Shown here in pieces: positions 1 to 10,916 of a DNA stretch of 64,000 nt (position 1 is its first letter; each line of letters starts with the position of its first letter). Both the position numbers and the translations under genes were made by a program. Origin of the DNA: Cepaea nemoralis (Eukaryota > Mollusca > Gastropoda > Stylommatophora > Helicidae); the NCBI GenBank assembly GCA_014155875.1, contig JACEFZ010011425.1, positions 62,001-126,000 on the forward strand, read 5' to 3'. A model generated the notes under the pieces. It was not told the DNA's origin. It saw nothing but the letters and a program-made list of their open reading frames with translations, and ran no database searches.

Positions 1-490
1 GCCATTTGGTTAACGTAATTTCCTAATTTTCATAAGTTTGGTTGAAATTTGGTCAAACTTTTCACATCTGGACAACAAAATTTCCCACTTTTCATAAGAT
101 TGGGTGAAAGTTGGCCAAGCATTTCACGTTTGGTTAACAAATTTTTTCGTACTTTTCATATGCTTGACTGATATTTTTTATAAGATTGGATTGAAATTTG
201 AATAACCTTTTCACATATGGTTAACCAATTTTCTTACTTGACAAAGATTTTAGCCATTTGGTTAACAAGTTTTCCCACTTTTCATAAATTTGATTGAAAT
301 GTGGCCAAATATTTTTCCCTGTTGGGTAACAGATTTTCCAATGTTTTGCAAAGTTTCCTATGTTTCATAATTTTGGTTGAGTTATTTCAGATTATGGTCG
401 ACAGTTGTTTTTCTACTTTGGTTAACCCGTTTCCTTAGTTTTGTTGAAATATTTCTTGAATTTGTCACCAATATGTATCATTCTCTCATC
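1..490. repeat. Degenerate tandem repeat, about 75-bp unit
   Basis: About six diverged copies of an AT-rich unit of roughly 75 bp. Each contains recognisable blocks such as tttggttaac, cacttttcataag and gattgaaatttgg. The array runs off the left edge of the window. No coding potential is visible. It may be a satellite or the end of a larger element, but nothing decides this. Confidence 0.7.
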
Positions 491-651
491 ACGTGACAAT
501 TATATACACTGTAAACACTAACAAAACAAACAAACAAAAAATTCAACACCCAAGACGTAATTATAATATATGCCTGTTTATTTTATAATATATTTCAGTA
601 CATTTTACAGTATTTCAGTTCATTTTTCAAGAATAATAACACATAATGCCA

Positions 652-912
652 TTATACGAAATGGTTGATGTGAAATGAGGTGGTATACATAGTATCATCA
701 CAACATTTTATTTTCACATACAGAGCTATACACAATGCATGTTGTTTCTGGATTTCTTCACACCATTGTCTGAGTAGGTTGGATTTTTTCAGCTGATAGC
801 CTGGTATGTACATGTCACTTAGCATGTAGTCATAAACCTGGTCTCCTGGTTGTTGGGTTGATATCTGAGTCTTGTAGATAACCGAGGCATCAATCATCTG
901 AGTGTCGGACAC
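652..912 (-). CDS. Hypothetical small ORF, 86 aa
   Basis: An ATG-initiated 86-residue reading frame just downstream, on the same strand, of the broken gene at 965-1690. It has normal amino-acid complexity with a Cys/Trp-containing centre (LLRQWCEEIQKQHA) and no signal peptide or membrane segment. I recognise no family. Proximity and shared strand suggest it could be another ORF, or ORF remnant, of the same mobile element. It could equally be a chance frame. Confidence 0.3.
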   Translation of the reverse strand: MSDTQMIDASVIYKTQISTQQPGDQVYDYMLSDMYIPGYQLKKSNLLRQWCEEIQKQHALCIALYVKIKCCDDTMYTTSFHINHFV

Positions 913-964
913 ATCATGTCTTCGGACAGGTTGGGGTTTCGACGTACCGCCCCGTATTTCACAA

Positions 965-1690
965 TTAATCTAGGTCTGATCTCTTCCGAACTCGAAAATG
1001 TAACGTCAGCACTGAAGTCCCGGTAGTGAATGCTACCTTTGTGCCCGTATCAGTGGTTAGAAGTATTTCCACCGTGTCGAAGGAGTAACGACTCAGTGGT
1101 ATGTAGTGAGGATTGTCACGCGAAGCACTGAGATCGAGCGCTGATTCATGATAGGAACCGTTCTTAGTAGTGGGACCATGACGTCTCCGACTGGTCTTGC
1201 CGCAACGAGATCGCAGTATACATATACATTTTGTAGGTCGGTATTCTGGTCTACCGCCCCTTCACCTTCAATTGTATCTAGTATCTCTTGCAACTTCTCA
1301 CTCAATGTAATAGTGGCCCCGGGTTCGAGTATTTTCACGATGACTTTCTTTGATGCATTGTCGAAGTGGATTAAAACCACAGAGCTGCTCGTCTACCTTC
1401 CGATCTTTCATTAGACGATTCAGTGCAGCTATAACCGCGTCTGGTGAACTGCACAGACCCGGGGGACACGCCTTTCTTATCACTCTACCGTTTGGTGGTA
1501 TGTATCTTAGCCATACTTCATTCTCTAGCACATTGCAGTAGTAGTTGGGGAACTGAATTTCGGCCAGACCCACTTCGAAATGTTGACTCACCTCAATAGT
1601 CTGCGGTAACTTGACGAAATAGTGACCTGGTGTGTTCTTGGGAAACATGTTCGGCGAAGCATTACTCGGTAATGTCAGGTAGAAGCTCAT
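965..1690 (-). pseudogene. Frameshifted LPSNAS-type protein, probably Polinton/Maverick-related
   Basis: The minus strand encodes three collinear pieces in different frames. The N-terminal piece starts at 1690 (MSFYLTLPSNAS...) and runs to about 1370. The middle piece covers about 1380-1145 and includes VYVYCDLVAARPVGD. The C-terminal piece covers about 1140-965 and includes NPHYIPLSRYSFDTVEI. The pieces read as one protein of roughly 230 residues broken by at least two frameshifts, so this copy is dead. Proteins with this start and this YVYCD block are, to my recollection, an uncharacterised family found beside Polinton/Maverick-type genes in invertebrates and fish. A virion-structural role is inference. 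No polymerase B, integrase or major capsid gene is visible nearby, so only a fragment remains. Confidence 0.55.
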
Positions 1691-1699
1691 ATTTTAGGG

Positions 1700-2879
1700 T
1701 TTGGTAGCATGTGACATACACAGCTGCTTAGAAGAGCGATCCACAACTTGCCCTCGACTGTGTCGACGCTGTCTCGAGACAGATTGAATACTGATACGCC
1801 AATGATCTCGGAATCTGTAAAACAGATAAGAACAGGGTACTTTATCAGCGTTATAGACATTGATATTACAGTTAATAGTTATGAATCTGACATGCACTTT
1901 CTGTTACACACTTCATATATTTCTATCGATAATGGGTATGTGGACCCACAGAACACTTTCACCTTCCCCTACGACTACACATTACTACCTATATTATTAA
2001 GGTACCACCAAGGTGCTGTGTTCAAAAGTTCGAATACCAGCTCATGTCGACCCAGCCTACGATACTATAGGAATAAATGGCTTGTCTTTTCAGCTATATG
2101 CGTCTAGCACCATATAGCCTCTGTATTATACTAGTAGTGTTAGGTTATCCATACTCCTACTTGGAGAATCACAACGAAAATGTGAAAGCTTTATCACAAA
2201 ACCACCTTGCCTTTAGCGACGTGTAACATTGTGAGTTGGTTGGTGTTCACTGAGACCGGTACTTCTAGACGGTGAATGTTGGTCGTATTATACACTCTAT
2301 TTGCTGACGTAGAATGACTCAGCCGAATTTGTATGCACTGTCTGGTCATGTGACCGGATGCGACTCCATCTTTGACCAATAGTCACGTGTTTCGGATGTG
2401 TCCCATAAGACACGTGGCCGGCTACAGCACCATCTTTGATCGGTTTTATCTACGTTGTTGTACACTAACATGTGTGATCGAATTAGACGCCATCTTTATC
2501 GGTTTTAGTCATGTGTTTCGATTGTATAGCTTAGTCATATGACCGGAAGCATCGCCCTATATAATCGACTGTGACCATTATCCAAATGTCTCGGCTGTAT
2601 CGTTATGCTGTCTGTATCTCGTTATGCTGAGTCATCCTCCAGTTTTCCCCAAAGACGTGTCTGAACACGTTCACGTACGTTCACTTCGCTGACATAGCCA
2701 CGTGATGAGTTACCCAGTCGGTCACCCTCAGATGATGATGATGATGATGCTGAGATGCTACTGATGATGTTGATGATGATGATAATGAATTTGTTGGTGG
2801 TGGTGGATGATGATGATGCTGTTGGTAATCCTGTTGATAGACACTACAAACGATCATATGTGCCGGTCGTGCAGAAAGA
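1700..2879. other. Intergenic, no recognisable gene
   Basis: Several short open frames occur on both strands without recognisable motifs. Around 2340-2620 a degenerate motif of about 60-70 bp recurs (catgtgaccgga, cgccatctttgatcggtttt), resembling an old tandem repeat. From 2729 to 2815 there is (GAT)n/(GGT)n simple sequence. Confidence 0.4.
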
Positions 2880-3400
2880 CAACGCCAAGGTTGCCCAGGA
2901 AGTACGAATGATGGGGCTGACTGCAATGGCCTGTAAATGCCATGGATTAAAGCTTGACTACCATCTGTAATAGGTAGACACATAGTACGGGGCAAAAATT
3001 TGGTCGTGCTATGGCACGGCAAATCATGATGGCACACATGCAACCAAACATTGTTGGGGCTGACCGCGACGTCCTGTAATAGATAGTACACACGAGGGCG
3101 CGCACGCATGTACATACACACGCACACATACACGGATGTCATGCTGGCACACACGCAACCAATCAATGTTGGGGCTGTCTGCAACGTCCTGTAAATACAT
3201 TGCATAAACAATGTTGAGTGTGACTGCGACGTCCTGTAATATATAGACAACTAGCTGTTGATACACCCTCTTCAAGATATTTCGGGAAGGCTCGGATAGA
3301 CTGGTTGTTGTACATTCCTTGTCCTGCAAATCATGACGCTCCATAGAATGGGAGGGTTGACTGCGATGATCTGTAATTGATAGCACCAAGGCACGCACGC
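2880..3400 (+). repeat. Tandem array of SINE 3'-tail-like units
   Basis: About five diverged copies of a block reading ttggggctgactgcgacg then tcctgtaa, spaced 80-130 bp apart. The same block is the 3' end of the SINE copies at 53780-54025 and 62813-62915 (ttgactgc... then tcctgtaaagga). The array therefore looks like tandemly multiplied SINE tails, without the tRNA-like heads. Confidence 0.55.
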
Positions 3401-3509
3401 ACGCATGCACACACACACACACCCACACACACACATAAATGTGTTATTAGTTTTCGGTTACAGTGCTATTCATTGGAGTGGCTACAAGGTGAGAGAGAGA
3501 GAGAGGGGG

Positions 3510-3557
<48 letters not shown>

Positions 3558-3634
3558 GATAAAGAGGGCGAGAGAGAGAAAGAGATAGGGAGTGAGAGAG
3601 CGAAAGAGATAGCAAGGGGGAGAAAAAGAGAGAA

Positions 3635-3731
<97 letters not shown>

Positions 3732-4305
3732 GAGAGAGAGATAGTGTGAGAGAGAGAAAGAAAGAAAGAAAGAGAGAGAAAGAGATAGGGACAGAGAGAG
3801 TGAGAGAGAGAGAGGTAGAGAGAGATCGAAAACGAGAGAGAGAAAGGGACAGAGAGAGTGAGAGAGACAGAGAGGTATAGGGAGAGAGAGACAGCCAGCT
3901 AGGGAGAGAAAAAGAGAGAATGATAGAGGTAGTGAGCGATAGAGAGATTAAAGAAAAGAGAGAGAGAGGAAGAGTGACGAGCCAGAGAGAAAGAAATCGT
4001 TAGAGATGGAAAAAGAGGTAGGGAGGGAAATACCGAAGGTGAGAGAGAGAGAGCTAGAGAGGTAGGGATAGAAGGAGAGAAGGAGATAGAATGAGAGAGA
4101 GAGTGAGAGAGAGGTAGAGGGACAGAGGGAGTGAGAGAGAGACAGAGAAGTAGAGGGGGAAAGAGACAGCCAGCGAGGGAGAGAAAAATGAGCGAGTGAT
4201 AGAGAGAATAGAGAAAAGAGAGAGAGAGAGAGAGAGAGAGGAAGAGTGACGAGAGAGAGAGAGCGAGAGAGATAGAGAGAGATAGAGAGAGAGAGATTTA
4301 CATCA
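3391..4305. repeat. Compound microsatellite (CA)n, (GA)n, (TA)n
   Basis: A (CA)-rich stretch at 3391-3435, then (GA)n with interruptions, about 45 TA dinucleotides at 3636-3727, then nearly 580 bp of GAGA-rich purine DNA with GATA/GAAA interruptions. The apparent long open frames here are translations of simple sequence. Confidence 0.9.
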
Positions 4306-5700
4306 AATAGCAATACATATTTGGGCTGAGTTCTTGCATGGCTGACCACTGCATATTTGACCACAAATCGACTAGCCGTCGAAGGTAATTATCGTCATGT
4401 TTTATCTACCGGTTATCAGTACCCGCTGGTCGCGGCTATTGTCGTATCGCTCGGCTCGTGGTCGGTGAAGCGTTATGGTTGAGTGGTATTGGAAAATCTC
4501 GCGGTCGCTGGCCATTGTATTTCTCATGGGGCGTGATGGGTTATAGCGTGATCTTTGCCTAGGTGCGCAGATAAACGGTCATTCAAGTGGAGGTTAATAT
4601 GCAAAGGGCCCACAATTCTGATTGAGCCAAGGGACCCGATTAATCTCCCTTGGTTAGTTATATTTATGTTTGTAAAAAAAGGGATGTTATTTGTTTAATA
4701 ATATTACATATTATAATGATTATCTTGGGAACTTGTGGTTTAAATTAATATGCTCCAATATACATACAAGAAATTTATGTGTTTAATTATGTTTTAGAGA
4801 TAATTTTTTAATAAAATTGTCTGCGTGTTTAGAATATTTTTACACCAGATTTTCACCAAGCGCTTAAAGTTGATATATGGGGTAGGGACTTCTGGCGAAT
4901 TAGCATACTGAGACGTGCAAAAGTTTATTCATGAGGTCATAACTTGACGTACTCGGGTTAGCTCGAGAGATGGAATAAATCATTTTCTGTCATATTGACT
5001 TCGGTCTCCTCATAGAAGGGGATCGATATGACTGCGGTTCGATTACACCACACACTGCGGTGCCCTGGCTCGGGTCGCGTCATCGGGGTGCCCTGGTTCG
5101 GATCGTGTCGACGTCCGGTTCGGTTCGCCCACCCGCCCGCTCACCTGGGTACGGGGAACCTGGGTAGGGGGAACTGGGTAGGTGGACCCGGGTAGGGGGT
5201 AACCATGGACCGGAAGTAGTCATCACGACAATCGGAAGTGGTCACCCAGACCCAAGAAAATACCCACCAAAATTTGAAAAAAGGAGGGCCGAAATGGAGC
5301 ATTTTCAATCTGGAGCTATACCCTGCGTATAGTAAAAAACTACGTCATTGATGATATATTGCTCCATATTTAAGGTGTGAATACCTCCTACCCTACTACT
5401 CTGGTGTTCTTAATTGCAACATGATTATGGGGAAGTGGAGGAGGCGATCGAAGGACTTATGGACTGAATTATTTAATCAGTGAGGATAATCTGATGACTA
5501 ACGCCACATGACAGGCACGGGATAATGATGATAATAAATCATTGTTAGACATCTCAAATTATCTCAAATCAGGTCTGCATTATTGTTCTGACATTTCAAC
5601 AAACACCGGCAACATATTGGATATGTCAACAGATAGACACAAACATTGCAGCTCTACTGTGAACAGTTACAATGCAAATACTGTCAATCAAACAACATAC
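4306..5700. other. Intergenic, nothing recognised
   Basis: Unique-looking sequence with no ORF above 60 codons and no recognised element. A local G-rich stretch at 5140-5205 repeats a gggtaggggg motif several times. The rest gives no signal on either strand. Confidence 0.5.
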
Positions 5701-5703
5701 TGA

Positions 5704-5841
5704 AAGAAGAAGAAAAAGAAGAAGAAGAAGAAGAAGAAGAAGAAGAAGAAGAAGAAGAAGAAGAAGAAGAAGAAGAAGAAGAAGAAGAAGAAGAAGAAGA
5801 AGAAGAAGAAGAAGAAGAAGAAGAAGAAGAAGAAGAAGAAA
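5704..5841. repeat. (GAA)n microsatellite
   Basis: About 46 uninterrupted GAA/AAG triplets, followed by a diverged region (5880-6010) with ccatggaagcagcagaagaatca-type repeats of about 30 bp. It yields spurious poly-Glu, poly-Arg and poly-Phe frames. Confidence 0.95.
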
Positions 5842-6046
5842 ATTAATAAGAGGAAAAAGCAGAGTTGAGGAGAATTAAGATGAAGAAGAAGCATCAGAAG
5901 AAGCAATAGCAGAAACCATGGAAGCATCAGAAGAATCAACAGCAGAACCATGGAAGCAGCAGAAGAATCAACAGCAGAACCATGGAAGCAGCAGAAGAAG
6001 CAACAGCAGAAGATGAATAAAACAATGAAATCATTGAATGTCTCAC

Positions 6047-6126
6047 CTTCTGGTTGTCTTTCCCAAAGTCAATTTTTGTGTAGGCCTGCGTTGCCATTCC
6101 TATAAGATCCAATACGTCTTCATCAT
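6047..6126 (-). CDS. Candidate internal coding exon of an unidentified host gene
   Basis: On the minus strand a pyrimidine-rich acceptor (tctttcttgcag) is followed by 80 nt of open frame and a consensus-type donor (aag|gtgaga). If the previous exon ends with one G, the exon encodes 27 residues in the pattern DDEDVLDLIGMATQAYTKID followed by FGKDNQK. The exon starts in phase 1 and ends in phase 0. The acidic-then-hydrophobic composition and clean splice signals argue for a real exon. I do not recognise the protein. No partner exon was found with confidence. A weak terminal-exon candidate around 6960-6880 (minus) needs an indel to read. It lies downstream of the MDC1-like stop, so it belongs to a different gene. 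Confidence 0.5.
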
Positions 6127-6284
6127 CTGCAAGAAAGATTACACAAGATGAACACGCACACGGCACATCAGGAGGCATGAACTAGTCTCCGTTATGGATA
6201 ACGGCATGAACTGTAATCTCCATTATAGATAATAATGTTTATCCAAAGGAGATGAAATAATAATCTTCAGCTAGAAGGTACAAG

Positions 6285-6440
6285 GTTCTACTCTAAAAGT
6301 AAAAAGTAAAGGACTCCATGACTTTAGGTGTATTTGGTATATGGTGCAAGCCCCAAATTATGTAGAGCAATAGGCACTGGATGAGTGTTGATATCACACC
6401 AACTACCTTGACTTCCCAGAATATTTCACGGTGCCTATTG
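6285..6440. repeat. Dispersed repeat D, copy 1
   Basis: Shares the ordered blocks aagtaaaggac, atatggtgcaag, a poly-T/A-rich middle and gatatcacacca with 38790-38960. It is more weakly similar to 47745-47990. No coding content. Class unknown. Confidence 0.5.
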
Positions 6441-7339
6441 TATGACACATGACTACCACCAGCAGGCCAGGCAAGAGTGTCAGCCACGGTGTTACTGTTT
6501 CTTCCGCTACAGCTATTGTCTATAATTTAATCATGTAAGGGAAACAACCTCTACTGAAAGCAGGATTTATCTACCTGCACAATACTGGGGACATACTATT
6601 AATATAATGTTAGTAAGGGACATAACTCGCCTAATTTGTTTTCTAAAGAAGCAATTCAACATTATATTTAAGCCGTTTAAGATGAGGAAACTAATCGATC
6701 AAAACTTTCAAAATAAAATGTCAATCAAACTTTCTGATTGAATGTATTACACAACAGTGCATAAAATATATTTTATATCTTAAAACATACAATGTATTAG
6801 CACTGCAGGATATGTGCAAGGTTTGGATGGGTGTCTCCCAATTGACTGCCTACATTAAATTAATCACTCTGGTTTCTCTTCACAACGTATAAATTTTTCG
6901 TCATTGACCTCTTGTATGTTCTCCTCTTTCAATTGCCAATCTTTGTTGGCGGAAGGTTGTCATCCTGATAACATTGAAAAAAATGTTTTTGTTGTAATAT
7001 ACATACCAACAAATATATACAATTTAATTATACCTGTAATAAGCAATGTGTTTGAAGAATGGGGCTTTTAATAACAGACAGAATATATATAATGGTAGCA
7101 TTATATAAATCAGGGGGATTGAATAAAACATGCTAAGTGATAGCTTAACTCTGGCACATGTAGCGCATGTCTTTAGTTTATTCATAGCTTTAAAATCATC
7201 ATTTATAATCAGTCATGGTCAACTATTCAGCTCAACTTTAGGCCTCTGCTAGAATCTTGCCTTGACTCTTCAAGTTGGTAAATACTTGTCCTGCCTGTTG
7301 ATAAACGATTACATTTATACATACGCCCCGTGTAACTAC
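6441..7339. other. Intergenic, nothing firm
   Basis: AT-rich sequence. A short minus-strand frame at about 6960-6865 ends in a plausible acidic C terminus (...RCEEKPE, stop) but lacks an in-frame acceptor. Nothing else is recognised. Confidence 0.4.
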
Positions 7340-7450
7340 ACTTACAGCGACGAAGATAAAGACGAGTTAGTCAGTTAGTCGAGGTTCCAACTTCACGGCA
7401 ACGGGTCGTCCCCATTATGCTCCGTTCCTGTGCCAGTGAATATCACAAAA
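7340..7450. repeat. Dispersed repeat E, copy 1
   Basis: Contains ggttccaacttcacggcaa, ctccgttcctgtgccagtga and atatcacaaaaaatgctcc in order. The same order occurs twice, in tandem, at 52910-53140. Non-coding. Class unknown. Confidence 0.6.
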
Positions 7451-8540
7451 AATGCTCCCCACTGTCCAATGTGAAAAGTGGAATAGGCAGAAGTCTCGGC
7501 AATCCAACAGCCCGCACAGGTACACTGTGCATAATGCCGCTGTCAGAATGCCAACACAAAATTAATCCACGAAAACCACAATTCATCGTCGATGGACTCG
7601 GCAGTCACCAGAAAGACCTCACTGACCCGGGTTTTCTCACATGGCTCGGTCTTTTACCGCAAGGCGACCCGCCGAAAGTGTCGCATAAAGCACGAACTCC
7701 GCAGCTTCAGCGCCGACTCCCGGGAGTCTCCTGAAAAATGCACTCGTGAACCGAAAACGTTAAATAATGTAAGGGAGACAGATGAACTTATTGTAATGGG
7801 TGATTTTAACGGAAGAATAGGCACACGAAGGATACCGTGGAATGAATGTATGGGGCCATTCAGCGACACAGAGACTGATTGTAACAGCAATGGTCAACGT
7901 CTATTCAACATATGCTCCGAACATGGACTAATAATAGCAAATAGTTTTTTTTCAAAATCGTCGTAGCCACATCAAGACCTGGTATAAATGGAATGACATA
8001 GACCAGGCATCTCAAATTGACTTTATTCTAATTAGGAAATCAGACAGAGGACTACAATTAGATTCAAGAGCACTCCCAAATACAGACGCTGATGCTGATA
8101 ACAAACCAGTCATACTAAAAAAGATTCCAACATACAGGAAAATAAGAAACAAAAAGGTAACAACACATGTCATCAATTATAGGAGGCTTCAGGAAAATAC
8201 GGTTAAAGACGAATTCAATCAAGAAATCAAACAACTACATAAGAACATCCCTGACGACTGCTCAAACGCAGATAAAGAATGGACAATTTTCAAAGCTGCC
8301 ATGCTTGACACACTGGAAAATAAATGTGGCACAAAGAAAGTAAGGCAAGACAAAAGATTAAGAACAGCTTGGTGAAACAACGAAGTTAAAGATAGCATAT
8401 TCAAAAAGAAGGTAGCATTCAAAAAATGGATCACAACCAAATCTGAACAAGACTATGTTACTTATAGAATTGCACGACGAAATGCCAAACGAACAATTAG
8501 AACATCTAAAGATGAATCCTGGAGAATATATGGTGAACAG

Positions 8541-10311
8541 ATGGCAACCCATAGCAAAGACTGCCCAAGAGAATTTTATAAACGTGTCAATGCAATGAGA
8601 AACAGAGATGCATGCTACAACCCAACCACCATCATAAACAGCAAAAGAGGTATACCGATATTTAATCCACAACAAAGACTAGCAAGGTGGGCAGATTACT
8701 TTCAAGAACTACTTAACCCCACACATAACATAGAAAATCTCACTTTTGTGCCTAAAAGTCATGGACAACAAGAACCAAATTTTTTACCTGCAGAAGTCAA
8801 AGCAGTTATACAGAAAAGTCCTAAAAACAAATCGCCGGGTCCAGATGGAATAACCACAGAAGCTATTCAGGCCTGTGGGAAAACAGGAGTTAAATGGCTA
8901 ACAAGACTTTTCAATATAGCATGGGAAGAAAGACAAGTCCCAGAGGATTGGCAACAGGCAATAATAGTACCAATATGGAAAAAGAAAGGCAGTATGAGAG
9001 AGTGTGAAACATACAGAGGTATATCACTCCTGAGCCATATAGGGAAAATGTATGCAAAACTATTGGAACAAAGAGCTAGACCCATAGTTGAACAACAGTT
9101 AAGCAAAGTACAATTCGGTTTTCGGAAAGGTAAAAGTTGCACTGATGCATTATTTACACTTAGACAAATTTGTGAAAAAACTATCGAATATAGTGACCAG
9201 CAGAATATTGTGTTTGTGGATCAGGAAAAGGCTTTTGATAGAGTAGACAGATACAAACTATGGGCCATCCTTGAAGACTATGGGATACAATGGCAATTGC
9301 AAGAAAACATCATAGCCATGTACTACTCGAGCCGAAGTGCAGTAAGAACACAAGAAGGAATATCAGATATGTTCACAGTCAATACAGGAGTGAGACAGGG
9401 ATGTGTGCTCTCTCCTCTGCTATTTAATGTCTACATGGACAGAATATCCAAAGAAGCAAGTCTTGACAGAACAGATTCAGAAAATTTAGAACTCTTTACT
9501 CCAGATGAAACAACTGATCCACAGGAAATAAATGAACTTCTATTTGCAGACGATCAGTGCCTGTTTTACAGCGATGAGTGCAGACTACAACATCATATTA
9601 ATAATCTGAGTTCAACCTGCAGCAGATACAATATGAGTATAAACACAGCCAAAACCGAAGTAATGCAAGTTAGCAGATCGCCGGGCCCATTAAGTATACA
9701 GATAAATAGCACAACTCTGAAACAAGTTAAAGAATTCAAATATCTTGGAAGTATGATCACAGAAGATGGCAGATTGGACAGAGAAATCGAAATCAGATGT
9801 CAAAAAGCTAGTGCACTTACATATCAACTATCACCCTTACTTAAACATCCAAATATACCCATGTCCGCAAAACGACAGATAATAAACAGCATATTCACAC
9901 CAACCTTATGCTACCAATCTCAAACCTGGACTTTATCCAAATCACACCTTCGTAAAATCAACACCTGCGAGATGAGATGCCTGAGGAGAGCTGCCAACCT
10001 AACAATCCGAGACCGAGTAAGAAATGCTGTTATCAGACAGACTGTGGGATCAACACCTTGTGCCACATTTATTGAAAGACAGAAGATCAAGTGGTTTGGC
10101 CATGTCGTTAGAATGCAACACCAACAACTACCATCACTGGCCTTACATCTAAGATCATCTGCGACAAGACCAAGAGGACGTCCAAGAAGACAATGGATTG
10201 ACGACATCAAAGACATTGTACAATCACACGGAATGACACTATCCAGTGCCGCCCACCGGGCGCTGGAACGCAAATTATTCCTCCCCACGACGCTTGACGG
10301 CAGAAGTGGAA

Positions 10312-10316
<5 letters not shown>
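8541..10316 (+). CDS. Reverse transcriptase of RTE-like LINE
   Basis: A 591-residue frame; the same frame continues upstream to the stop at 8373, so the chosen ATG is only the first Met after that lesion. Residues about 95-105 have KSPGPDGITTEAI. A fingers/palm entry motif FGFRKGKSCTDALF follows. Motif A is VDQEKAFDRV, motif B is GVRQGCVLSPLLF and motif C is LLFADDQCLF, with the catalytic FADD. FKYLGSMITEDGR follows. The C terminus has WFGHVVRMQ and RPRGRPRRQWIDDI, typical of LINE tails. It would copy LINE RNA onto nicked target DNA. The stop codon is the first TGA of the 3' microsatellite tail. Confidence 0.9.

Positions 10317-10400
<84 letters not shown>
10312..10400 (+). repeat. (TGA)n LINE tail
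   Basis: About 29 perfect GAT/TGA triplets directly after the last LINE codons. It is read in frame as consecutive stop codons by the RT ORF. RTE-type LINEs commonly end in short tandem repeats. Confidence 0.9.
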
Positions 10401-10401
<1 letters not shown>

Positions 10402-10472
10402 AGACACTAAAAATGTCGTACTAAAGATGACCACCACTTCATGATGCAGATGGCGACATTTTTAGTGTCTTT
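10400..10472. repeat. Perfect 19-bp inverted repeat
   Basis: Arms aaagacactaaaaatgtcg (10400-10418) and its exact reverse complement (10454-10472) flank a 35-bp loop. The structure begins at the last base of the LINE tail. It could be a small palindromic insertion, a target-site feature or an RNA hairpin. Confidence 0.85.
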
Positions 10473-10559
10473 TACTTTGATAATAATCGTAGGAACTCCG
10501 ACGCAGAGCAATTACGGCTAAGAGAATTCCTGACGTATCGTACATCAGCGCTGCAGCAG

Positions 10560-10865
10560 AGGCAGAGACCATCAGATTTATGGGCAGGAGATTGCTGCTC
10601 CTGTGCATGTTCAGTGGAACTCTGTCTGCCCACCTCCACGCAGAAGTCCTCCAAGGAGGGGTGACCCACCACAAAGATGGAGAGCATTACGGCCAAAATA
10701 CAACAGAGACAGGAGAAGAACACCACCAAGAAGAAGCTTACCATGTAGACGATCACGTTGACCAGCTGCTCGTAAAAGACACCGTAGATCAAGTTCTAGC
10801 TCATCACGATAACTTTCAATTTCAATCACTTCAGTGCCTTCCATTTGTTTCATTACATACGTCAT
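10560..10865 (-). pseudogene. Unidentified single-pass membrane protein fragment, possibly frameshifted
   Basis: From an ATG at 10865 the minus strand encodes an acidic stretch (VIEIESYRDELELDL). A one-base frame change near 10790 then brings in a convincing hydrophobic segment (LVNVIVYMVSFFLVVFFSCL...), followed by a Glu/Ser-rich tail to about 10560. The two parts look like one short type-II or type-III membrane protein. Each frame also stays open alone. I do not recognise the family. It may be a small host gene exon with an assembly indel, or a degraded copy. Confidence 0.3.
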
Positions 10866-10916
10866 TTTATTTATTTAAAAAAAATTTATTTTTTTACTAA
10901 AGATTTCCGTGGAGAG

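Larger units (their letters stand above)
7745..10400 (+). mobile_element. 5'-truncated RTE-like non-LTR retrotransposon
   Basis: The element begins inside the AP endonuclease (ELIVMGDFNGRIG, about 7786-7825), continues through the endonuclease C terminus, linker and reverse transcriptase, and ends in a (TGA)n tail of about 29 units. Two lesions are visible: a frame change near the T-run at about 7945-7952, and a TGA stop at 8373-8375 that replaces a codon in the linker (...TAW, stop, NNEVK). The endonuclease-RT order, single ORF and short-repeat 3' tail fit the RTE/BovB-like group. The exact clade needs a tree. The copy is non-autonomous as it stands. Confidence 0.85.

Noticed and set aside
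3377..4364. Frames rich in Arg/Glu, Ile/Tyr or Ser/Leu
   Set aside because: (GA)n and (TA)n microsatellite translations.
5646..5951. Poly-Glu, poly-Arg and poly-Phe proteins
   Set aside because: (GAA)n simple sequence read in different frames.
6865..6965. Terminal exon of the gene represented at 6047-6126
   Set aside because: It would lie upstream of that exon on the minus strand yet ends in a stop, and the acceptor is out of frame.
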